Below are positions 1 to 10,200 of a stretch of DNA of 64,000 nt, one piece after another. The stretch comes from Rhizobiaceae bacterium (GTDB lineage: Bacteria; Pseudomonadota; Alphaproteobacteria; Rhizobiales; Rhizobiaceae), in the NCBI GenBank assembly GCA_029233925.1, contig JARGOX010000021.1, positions 1 to 64,000 on the forward strand, written 5' to 3'. The first letter of the stretch is position 1. The number at the start of each line of letters is the position of its first letter. Position numbers and translations under genes: made by a program. The notes below the pieces were generated by a model. The model had not been told where the DNA came from. It did no database searches and was given only the letters and a program-made list of their open reading frames with translations.

Positions 1-83
1 AATCCAGTCCTCTGGAAAGGCAGCGGTGTCAGATCAAGTCGAGTCTTCTACACATTATCCTGTGATGTAGGCACGACTGGCTA

Positions 84-608
84 TCATCCAAGCCACCAGG
101 ATCCATCTTTGCTGGCAGGCTCGATACCCGTTCCATCCACGTCTGACGCCCATTGTGAAACGGGCTTCTCGCGAACCATGATCGTGCCGTCGATTTCATT
201 GAGCGGCAACAATACAAATGCACGCTCATGCATATGCGGATGTGGAATGGCCAAGCCATCCTCATCCACAATGGCGCAATCATAGGTCAGAACATCAACA
301 TCTATGATACGCGGCCCCCAGCGCTCGCGCCGCACGCGCTTGAGTTTCGATTCCACTGCCAGACAGGCTTCAAGCAATTGCCGGGGCGTCAAAGACGTCC
401 TGACCAAAGCACAGCAATTGTAAAACCAGTCCTGATCGACTTTGCCCCAGGGCGGCGTCCTGTAAACCCGCGAGACCGTGAGGATGTCAATTTCTGTCAT
501 CGCATTCAACAGGCCCAGCGCAGCTGCCATGCTTGCCTGCGGATCGCCGACATTCCCACCCAGACCCAGCGATGCCCTGTGCATTTTGGTCGAACCGTCA
601 TCGGGCAT
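84..608 (-). CDS. folK: 2-amino-4-hydroxy-6-hydroxymethyldihydropteridine diphosphokinase (HPPK)
   Basis: Cytoplasmic kinase that transfers pyrophosphate from ATP to 6-hydroxymethyl-dihydropterin, the step before dihydropteroate synthase in folate synthesis. The protein of about 174 residues opens with the family's GLGGNVGD segment, has the substrate-loop YRTPPWG, and carries the signature RWGPRIIDVDVL whose two Asp residues bind Mg2+. The frame stays open upstream into folB, but the ATG at 608 lies just after the folB stop and gives the usual family length; an ATG at 584 (MHRASLG) is the other option. It is the last gene of the minus-strand operon ferredoxin-FNR-folP-folB-folK. Confidence 0.93.
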   Translation of the reverse strand: MPDDGSTKMHRASLGLGGNVGDPQASMAAALGLLNAMTEIDILTVSRVYRTPPWGKVDQDWFYNCCALVRTSLTPRQLLEACLAVESKLKRVRRERWGPRIIDVDVLTYDCAIVDEDGLAIPHPHMHERAFVLLPLNEIDGTIMVREKPVSQWASDVDGTGIEPASKDGSWWLG

Positions 609-618
609 TGGATCCGGC

Positions 619-990
619 CTACTCAGGGATGTATTCAACACAAACCTCTGCGTGATCGAGAACGCCTGGTACCGGAGCCCCCGGTTTGCGTATGGTGACA
701 CTGACCCTTTTGATCTGCGGGAATGTTTCGCATAGTCCGCTGCCGATGCGATAGGCCAGCGCCTCTATCAACTGGTAACGCTCCTGCGTGACAATCTTTT
801 CAATGGCCTGGAAGGCCACGCCGTAGTCGACGGTGCTATCCAGATCATCATCGCTCAAGGCCTTGCCTGCGCAAACGTGCATATCCACGTCCACAAAAAA
901 CCGCTGACCCAATTGCTGCTCGGCCTCAAGCACTCCATGGCGGGCAAAAAAGCTGCAGTTCTTCAGACCAATTCGAAACGTCGTGTTCAT
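619..990 (-). CDS. folB: Dihydroneopterin aldolase
   Basis: Converts dihydroneopterin to 6-hydroxymethyl-dihydropterin and glycolaldehyde, feeding FolK. The product of about 123 residues shows the family pattern: the ARHGVLEAEQQLGQRFFVDV segment near the N-terminus, then STVDYG, and a conserved Glu/Lys region (LIEALAYRI, RKPGAPVPG). The chosen ATG at 990 overlaps the folP stop in an ATGA arrangement, which argues for translational coupling. An in-frame ATG at 1005 would add five residues. Folate operon order on the minus strand is folP, folB, folK. Confidence 0.93.
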   Translation of the reverse strand: MNTTFRIGLKNCSFFARHGVLEAEQQLGQRFFVDVDMHVCAGKALSDDDLDSTVDYGVAFQAIEKIVTQERYQLIEALAYRIGSGLCETFPQIKRVSVTIRKPGAPVPGVLDHAEVCVEYIPE

Positions 991-1898
991 TTTTGTGAAC
1001 CCCATTTTTCACCATCTGCCAGCGCCGTTCGGACGGCCAGAACGGCATCGGCCATGGCCAGCGCATCCCTGTTTGCGGCGATATCATGAACGCGGAATAT
1101 CGAAGCTCCCTCAAGACGCAATATTGCCGTTGTCGCGGCCGTGGCAATGTCACGGTCTTCCATTTCACGACCACTCACGGCGCCGGTAAAGCGCTTGCGG
1201 GAGGTTCCGGCGATCAACGGATAGCCAAGTGCATGCAGTTCGTCGAACCGCGCCATCAGTTCGAGGTTCTCGTCTGTATCCTTGGCAAAACCGAAGCCCG
1301 GGTCGAGTGTGATCGCCTCATCATGGATGCCGGCAGCCTGCGCAATCTTCAGAGACTGGCGCAGAAACAACAATTGGTCTTCGATCACGTCGGCCGCCTT
1401 GGTGCGTTCACGGCCCGTATGCATGATGCAGATACCGGCTTTGCATTGCGCCACGATTGCCGCCATTTCAGGGTCCTTTTGCAAGCCCCAGACATCGTTG
1501 ACAATATGGGCCCCAGCCGCGATGGCACGCAGCGCCGTTTGGGCTCGATAGGTGTCGACCGAAATAAGCACATTGCTGCGCTGAGCCAGCATCTCGATGA
1601 CCGGCAGTACACGCGCCTGCTCTGTTTGTGCATCAACCGCCCCGGCGCCCGGACGGGTGGATTCGCCTCCTATATCGATAATGGCAGCGCCCTCACCTGC
1701 CATTTCCTGTGCCGCTTCCACAGCAGCGGTGACCGTGTCAAAACGCCCGCCATCGGAGAACGAATCCGGCGTCACATTGACGACAGCCTTGATGTAGCCC
1801 TGCGGACCAATTTCCAACGTGCGATCATGCGCAAGCCGCCAGGTTCGCGCCACCGGTATGAAACGGGATTTGGAGGGTTCCTGATGCGGTTTCGTCAT
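987..1898 (-). CDS. folP: Dihydropteroate synthase
   Basis: Condenses hydroxymethyl-dihydropterin pyrophosphate with p-aminobenzoate; the target of sulfonamides. The TIM-barrel signatures are present: VVNVTPDSFSDGGRF (pABA/sulfa loop), IIDIGGESTRPGA (loop 2), DPGFGFAKD and GTSRKRF. Length is about 303 residues, with a slightly long N-terminal tail. The ATG at 1898 is preferred over the upstream TTG at 1907 because an AAGG lies about 10 nt before it. The gene starts 13 nt after the ferredoxin reductase stop region and overlaps folB by 4 bp, so it is part of one transcript. Confidence 0.95.
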   Translation of the reverse strand: MTKPHQEPSKSRFIPVARTWRLAHDRTLEIGPQGYIKAVVNVTPDSFSDGGRFDTVTAAVEAAQEMAGEGAAIIDIGGESTRPGAGAVDAQTEQARVLPVIEMLAQRSNVLISVDTYRAQTALRAIAAGAHIVNDVWGLQKDPEMAAIVAQCKAGICIMHTGRERTKAADVIEDQLLFLRQSLKIAQAAGIHDEAITLDPGFGFAKDTDENLELMARFDELHALGYPLIAGTSRKRFTGAVSGREMEDRDIATAATTAILRLEGASIFRVHDIAANRDALAMADAVLAVRTALADGEKWGSQK

Positions 1899-1910
1899 CT
1901 GGATCAAACC

Positions 1911-2960
<1,050 letters not shown>

Positions 2961-2986
2961 TCAATGTCCGGCCAGTTGCATCAAAC

Positions 2987-3307
2987 TCAGGCCTGGCGTT
3001 CCGGCACATGTACGATCAGGCCGTCAAGTTCAGGCGTAACCTTTATCTGACAGGACAGCCGCGATGTCGGACGCACATCATAGGCAAAATCAAGCATATC
3101 TTCTTCCATGACCTGCGGTGAACCGACCTTTTCGGTCCAGGCGTCATCGATATAGACATGACAGGTGGCACAGGCACAGGCACCACCGCATTCGGCCTCG
3201 ATGCCGGGAACGGAATTGCGGACAGCATTTTCCATGACCGTCGACCCGTCTTCGGCATCAATATCAAAATTCACGCCATCATGGGCAACGATTGTCAGTT
3301 TTGTCAT
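2987..3307 (-). CDS. [2Fe-2S] ferredoxin, adrenodoxin type
   Basis: Small acidic electron carrier of 106 residues. The cluster ligands are visible as Cys40-x5-Cys46-x2-Cys49 and a distant Cys86 in the segment RLSCQIKV, typical of vertebrate-type/FdVI ferredoxins that serve P450s and other oxygenases or Fe-S assembly. It is the first gene of the operon with its probable reductase and folPBK. It could supply any [2Fe-2S]-dependent enzyme of the cell; no dedicated partner other than the reductase is visible. Confidence 0.92.
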   Translation of the reverse strand: MTKLTIVAHDGVNFDIDAEDGSTVMENAVRNSVPGIEAECGGACACATCHVYIDDAWTEKVGSPQVMEEDMLDFAYDVRPTSRLSCQIKVTPELDGLIVHVPERQA

Positions 3308-3432
3308 AAGTCAGGCTCCGCACGTGTAACAACAATGCGGAGTTAAAGAGACTGACGGGGAAGTCAAGGACCAGGGGGAAATTCTTGCCATCCCTCTTGT
3401 CGTTTGAAGCAATTCCACGGAAAAACCGGGCT

Positions 3433-3813
3433 CTATCGTGACAACCCGGATATGAAATTCTCAACCTCAACAACTGCGTTGGTCAGTGCCTCATTCAACA
3501 TCTGGTCCCTGGTGTCCTTTTCAAGGCTCTCGGCAGCTTGCGACACACAGAATGCGCCCACGTTGGATGCAGACCCCCGCAACGCATGAACAACCGCAAC
3601 CCGATCGGCGCTTTTAGTCTCCTGACCTGTTTCACACAGCTGGTTGACACATTGCCTGGCCTGACGGGCAAAAAGACACAGAACCGTCGTTTCCGTTTCC
3701 TTGTTTCCCATGGTGCTGAGCGCCAGATGTACCAGATCAATGGGACGCGCGCGCGATGGATTGCATTTTAATGAATGTTGTGGAGCTTCGAAGAATTCCT
3801 GGTGCATTGCCAT
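3433..3813 (-). CDS. Histidine phosphotransfer (HPt) domain protein
   Basis: A 126-residue protein whose core HALRGSASNVGA contains the phosphorylatable His (about residue 76) in the HPt consensus (HxLKGSAxxxGA). It has no kinase or receiver domain and is therefore probably a phosphorelay shuttle. A GGGAAAGGG sits 6 nt before the ATG. It diverges from the giant coiled-coil gene across about 420 bp, so the two may share control. The histidine kinase and response regulator partners are not in this window. Confidence 0.82.
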   Translation of the reverse strand: MAMHQEFFEAPQHSLKCNPSRARPIDLVHLALSTMGNKETETTVLCLFARQARQCVNQLCETGQETKSADRVAVVHALRGSASNVGAFCVSQAAESLEKDTRDQMLNEALTNAVVEVENFISGLSR

Positions 3814-4233
3814 AATTTACCCTTTCCCAATGGTATAAAGTCCACTGCACAGCAGAATCCTCCGGATCGGATTAATAGCGGTCAGGAAAAGCCGGGATAT
3901 TTGTATATATGGTTAACGCATGGTAAATGCCGGAAACAAAGAGAATTTTGACGAAAGCATCAATTGCCGTCATAGTTCATTAAGCAAGCGAACCCTTTCT
4001 TGGCGCTATAGAATTTGTTTCGTAACCATATGTGTGCAACAAATGCACGCTGGCACGTACGGTTCTTGCCTTGGTGAGACTGCGCGTGAGGGGTGTTCGT
4101 GTGATTGTCGGTTCTGTTCGAACCTGAAAATCACGCAAAAAAGTCGGCAAAGATCACTCCTTCCGGATAACCGGACCGGTTACCCAGGTGGTGTCCCGGG
4201 ATGTTGGGTTCAGAGTACGAGGCATTGATCAAA
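3814..4233. promoter_or_regulatory. Divergent control region between the HPt gene and the giant repeat gene
   Basis: About 420 bp without a convincing gene. It must hold the promoters of both flanking genes. At 3913-3927 there is TTAA-N7-TAAA, one base from the CtrA consensus TTAA-N7-TTAA used by cell-cycle genes in alphaproteobacteria; this is suggestive only. Nothing else of clear meaning was seen. Confidence 0.4.
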
Positions 4234-7200
4234 ATGGCAAAAAGAAGCGCACAAACCAGTTCAGTTGAAGATCCTCTCAAGGCCTTGGAAGACGCTTTGC
4301 GTCTGGACCTGGAGAGGGATGACGCTGCGGATTCATCAGATGAGCAGTCCTTCGAGGACCTTGAAGCTCAAGTTGAATCGGCCGCTGCCGAGCTTGCGAA
4401 ATCAGATAGTGATACTGCGCGAGCGGCATCAATGAACAAGCGGTCCGCCCCAGGCAGGATCGCGAACCGGCCACAGCCGTCCAGGTCCTCGCAGGAAAGC
4501 AACTTCAGCGCTGAACCTGCCCGCAATGCCCGTGCGCAGACCAAACAACAGGTCAGGCCTCAGCCTCAGCCCCAGCCACAACCCCGCCCTCAACAGGCGC
4601 CGAAAGCGGTTGCACGGCCTGTTCAGCAATCATTTGCACCAGCCAATGACGACAGCCGGGAGTCGCGCGCCGCAATTATGCGGACACTTGACGGAAAAGG
4701 TGGCCGCTCAACGAGAATTGCCACTTATATACTCTCTGCCCTATGGGTTCTGGGTGGCCTGGTCTTTACCAATCTCATCTACGGCTCAAGAATGTGGCAG
4801 ATCGAGTCTTTTGCCGAATTGGCGATCAATCCTCAATATCTGACCGCTTTGCTGGCCATTGTTTTGCCGGTTCTCATTTTCCTTGCTTTCGGTCTGATGA
4901 TCGCCCGCGCTCAGGAAATGCGCGCCGTCGCCAAATCCATGGCTGAACTTGCCATCCGGCTTTTTGAACCGGAAACCATGGCAACGGACAACATCATGCG
5001 TGTCGGCCAGGCCGTTCGCCGGGAAGTCTCGGCAATCAACGAAGGCATTGAGCGAACCATTGCCCGTGCCTCTGAGCTGGAAACGCTTGTCCATTCGGAA
5101 ATCAATGCCCTGGAGCACAGTTATTCCGACAATGAAGTGCGCCTGCGCAGTCTGGTAGAAGGCTTGAGCAACGAACGCGAAGCGATCGTGGTGCACTCCG
5201 AACGCGTGCGTGCCTCCATCGTCAGCGCCCATGAGCAGCTGCGCGAAGAACTGGAGACTGCCGGCGACGAGATCACCAATCGACTGTCCACATCGGGCAA
5301 AGCGGTTGCCGAATTGCTCGACACGCGCACGACCAGACTTTCCGGTCAGGCAGAAGACCTGACACAGTCTGTTTCCGACCTGCTGCAGAAGCGGACCGAA
5401 GCTCTGATGTTGTCATTCGGCAATTCGGGTCGCGCTCTGGCAAAGGAATTTGACAGCCGTCTGGAAGCCCTGCAGGACACATTGAGTGAGCACGGCCAAA
5501 GTCTGCTCGGTGAATTCGAGACCCGGGCCTCCTCGCTCGACAACAACACCAAAAAGCTCAATACAATCCTCAACGAACGGGCGCGTCAGCTCAACGAGAC
5601 ACTGGTCACCCGCACCCGGGAAATCAATGAGAGTCTGAGCGTTGGCGAACAGGCACTCAGCGGCGGACTGGACCATGTCATTGAATCGCTCAATGCCAAG
5701 CTTGATGAAAAGTCCGTGAACTTCCGTCAAAGCCTTCAGCATTACACAGAAGATGCCATGAGCGATCTGGATGTTCGTTCCGGGTTCTTTGAAGAGAGAC
5801 TGCAAAGCACGATCTCGCAGCTCAATTCGGCCTTCGATGAACGGGTTCTGGAATTCTCCACAACCTTCGATGAGCGTAGCGGCACACTGTCAGCGAAGCT
5901 CAGTGAAAATCTTGACAGCATCAACAATACACTTGTTGGTGGCACCGGTTCGATTGAAGGCATCCTGAAATCAAACGCAGGCCGCATTTCGCAAACGCTC
6001 TCTGAGCGGACGCAAAACCTTGAAGCAATTCTGGCAAGCAGCAGCAGCGAAATCGAGCAGAAACTGGAAGCCAAGGTCGGCGCAGTAGAAACGGCCATGG
6101 AAAATACCTCCAACCGCGTCGATTCCCTGATGCATAACGGCACCGAGAACCTTGGCCGCGCCGTCGGCGAACGGACAGCTGAACTTGCCGCCACACTGGA
6201 TGCAAGTGCCAGCAATATAGCCGGATTGATCAAGGATGGTGCACATACGATCAACAGAGCTGCCGTCGACAATGCGCAAAACCTCGAGGCCACTTTCACC
6301 ACCGGAGCAGAACGTCTGGAAGGTCTGATCGGATTTGGAGCGGCTGCGATCAACAATGCAACGTCTGAAAGTGCCGAGAAGCTTGAGTCCACCCTTGGAT
6401 CAAGCGCTGAGCGCCTGCAGACCCTCATCAAGGACGGTACGCAAGCCATACGCACCGTCTCCGATGACGGAACACAATCCTTGTCTGAAACACTCGGTTC
6501 AAACGCTGAAAGGCTGCAGACGCTTATCAATGAAGGCACACAAGCTATTCGCACCGTCTCCGATGACGGAACACAATCCTTGTCCGACACACTTGGCTCG
6601 AACGCCAAACGGCTGGAAGGCCTGCTGAACAATGGTGCAGCGGCCGTTGGCCGCGCGGTGACGGAAAACACCCATGCGCTTGCCGTGACGCTTGGCTCCA
6701 ATGCCGAGCGCATAGACGGTCTGCTGCGAGAGGGTACGGGCGCCATCACAAAATCTGTTGCAGACAGCACGGAAGTGCTTTCTTCAACACTTGGCTCAAA
6801 TGCAGAGCGCATCGATACCATCATGCGCGAAGGTACCGGCTCCATCGCAAACTCGGTTTCGGAACATGGCGAAGTCATAGCCAGCACGCTGGGTGCCACA
6901 GCCGAACGGGTGAACAGCATTTTGAATGAAGGGGTCGGCACCATCAGAAATTCTGCTGCACAGAGCGCAGAACTGATGGCCACGACCATGGGATCCAATT
7001 CTGATCGCATGGACAGTATTCTGCGCGAGGGTGTTGAATCGATCACAACATCAACCGCAAAGAGTGCAGAACTGCTTGCCACGACCATGGGATCCAATTC
7101 TGATCGCATGAACAGCATTCTGCGTGATGGCGTTGATTCGATCACGCTTTCAACCGACGAAAGCGCAGAGCGTCTGGCAAATACAATGGGGTCCAATTCC

Positions 7201-10200
7201 GATCGCATGAACAGCATTCTGCGTGATGGCGTTGATTCAATCACACTTTCGACCGCCGAGAGCGCTGAGCGTCTGGCAAATACAATGGGGGCCAATTCCG
7301 ATCACGTCAGTACCATTCTGCGTGAGGGTGTTGATTCAATTACACTTTCGACAGCCGAAAGTGCAGAGCTGCTTGCCAGCACCATGGGCGCCAATTCCGA
7401 TCGGGTTGACACCATCATGCGTGAGGGCGTCGGGGCGATTACCAATTCAACAAGGCAGAGCGCCGAAGTTCTTGCCCGCACAATGGGTGACAATGCCGAA
7501 CGGGTTGATACCATTTTGCGTGAGGGCGCCGGAGCAATTACCAACTCTGCCGAGCAGAGCTCAAACATGCTGGCCAACACGATCGGGTCCAACGCCGAAC
7601 GGGTTGAGTCCATTTTGCGCGAGGGTTCAGGAGCGATCACCAACTCTGTAGAACAGAGTGCAGAACTGCTTGCCACGACCATGGGATCCAATTCTGATCG
7701 CATGAACAGCATTCTGCGTGATGGCGTTGATTCGATCACGCTTTCAACCGACGAAAGCGCAGAGCGTCTGGCAAATACAATGGGGTCCAATTCCGATCGC
7801 ATGAACAGCATTCTGCGTGATGGCGTTGATTCAATCACACTTTCGACCGCCGAGAGCGCTGAGCGTCTGGCAAATACAATGGGGGCCAATTCCGATCACG
7901 TCAGTACCATTCTGCGTGAGGGTGTTGATTCAATTACACTTTCGACAGCCGAAAGTGCAGAGCTGCTTGCCAGCACCATGGGCGCCAATTCCGATCGGGT
8001 TGACACCATCATGCGTGAGGGCGTCGGGGCGATTACCAATTCAACAAGGCAGAGCGCCGAAGTTCTTGCCCGCACAATGGGTGACAATGCCGAACGGGTT
8101 GATACCATTTTGCGTGAGGGCGCCGGAGCAATTACCAACTCTGCCGAGCAGAGCTCAAACATGCTGGCCAACACGATCGGGTCCAACGCCGAACGGGTTG
8201 AGTCCATTTTGCGCGAGGGTTCAGGAGCGATCACCAACTCTGTAGAACAGAGCTCGAACATGCTGTCCACGACCATGGAGTCGAACGCCGCACGGGTTGA
8301 TGCCATTTTGCGTGAGGGTGCTGGTGGCATTACCAGTGCAACGGCACAAAGCGCAGAAATGCTTGCCACCACTTTGGGTGCCAATGCCAACCGGGTGAAT
8401 TCCATACTGCGTGATGGCGCAGGAGCGATCACAAATTCTGCCGAACAGAGCGCGGAATTGCTCGCCACGACATTGGGAGCCAATACCGATCGCCTGGACA
8501 ACATCATGCGCGAACGCTCAGATGAGATCGCGAGTTCCGTTGCAACGCACACGGCTGAAATATCCAATACACTTGGAGCGAATGCTTCCCAGATTGACAG
8601 CCTGATGCGTGAAGGCACTGAATCTCTTGCCAACTCGGTTGCAGGACACACCCGGTCTATCTCCAGCACGCTGGGAGAAAATGCCGAGCAATTCGACACC
8701 ATCCTGCGCAACGGTGCCGGTTCGATTGCAAGCTCCATCGTCGAAAATACGGACATGCTGGCCAGTACGCTTGGAACCAATGCTGACCGGATTGATAATC
8801 TGATTCGTGAAGGCACCAGTTCCATTGCCCATTCCGTCGTTGATAACACGGAGACACTTGCTGCGACCCTGGAAACCAATTCCGCGCGGATCGAAGGCTT
8901 GATGGGTACGGGCAACGAGAGAATTGCCCAGACACTATCGGGTGAAATCATGGCCATGTCATCCAAACTGGATGAGAGTGTTGCCGCCATGGATACAACA
9001 CTGGCGACCAACGTCGAACTCATTGGCACCACAATTGATACCCGGACAGCCAATATGGAGGACCGCCTGCAGATCATGGACAATGTCCTCAATGCCGGCC
9101 TCGAAAGTGTCAATACGACGATCGAAAGCCGCGCACTGGGAATGGCAGCGACCTTGCGTGAAACAGTGACGCAGACCGTCGAGCAGATGGATTCCGAAGC
9201 CCGCCGCTCCGCACAGTCTCTGGAGGGTATTGGCCATGACTTCTCAACACAGCTCAATCTGGCTGCAGCGAAATACTCCGATGCTGTCGAAATGCGGTTG
9301 GCTGAACGTACAGACTCGTTGAACAAGCAATTTGCGGAATTGACCGGTCACCTGGCTGAAAGCGAAACCGGTATTCTTGGTGCAGCAAGCGCCATTACCA
9401 ACGCAGCCCATGAAGCCGGTGAAAAGGTCGGCTTGCAGGCCCAGACAATTGTTTCGCAGTTTGCTGACAGTGAGAAAGCGCTTGATGCCCGTAACATGTC
9501 GATCAGAGCCACTCTGGACGAGCACACACGCGAACTGAACTCCATGCTGTCCAGCCGTTCGACAGAACTGTCCAAGCTGATCGACGAGCAGGCTTTGCCA
9601 CTGGTTGAAGCCTACGCACAGCGCGGCCAGCAGATCACCATTGATATCCGGGAAATCACCGCCGCCAGCGCCGAGCAATTGCAGTCTCAAAGTACTGCAC
9701 TTGTTGATGCATTGACGTCCCGCACCCGGGAAACGCTGGATGCCATCGGCAGCGCCGGTAACAGTCTGAAAACGGAAGTGACCGAACTGATTGCTGAACT
9801 CGGCCGAAGCAATTCGTCCATATCCAGTCTCATCAGCAGCACGGCATCGACACTTGAAGAGGTGGATACACGCCTGACCAGCACAACCGAGAAATTCGCT
9901 GGTTCTGCTGGTCGTGCGGCAGAAATATTTGCTGACTCGACAGAAATACTCAAGACCAACATTTCTCAGCTGGACACCATATCCAGCGAGACTCTTGGCC
10001 GTGTGAGCGCAATTGCCGGCAGCTTCGACGACCATTCCAAAGTCTTGGCTTCGGCATCGGATCTGCTCGGATCGGCACAATCAAGCCTGTCCAACACTCT
10101 GGAAGAACGCAAGGAAGCCCTTGACGGTCTTTCTAGCGGATTGGTCACACGTTCCGAGGAAATCGAGAAGAACATGCGTTCTCTCGAATCCATCGTTGAA

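Noticed and set aside
6109-8979. Tandem repeats as a CRISPR array or VNTR
   Set aside because: The unit is 99 bp with no separate spacers, stays in frame and lies wholly inside a protein gene.
5742-9326. Long open frames on the minus strand opposite the repeat tract (5742-7295, 7302-7889, 7896-9326)
   Set aside because: They mirror the 99-bp repeats, have Ser/Arg/Met-rich low-complexity translations and no ribosome binding sites; they are by-products of the repeat base composition.
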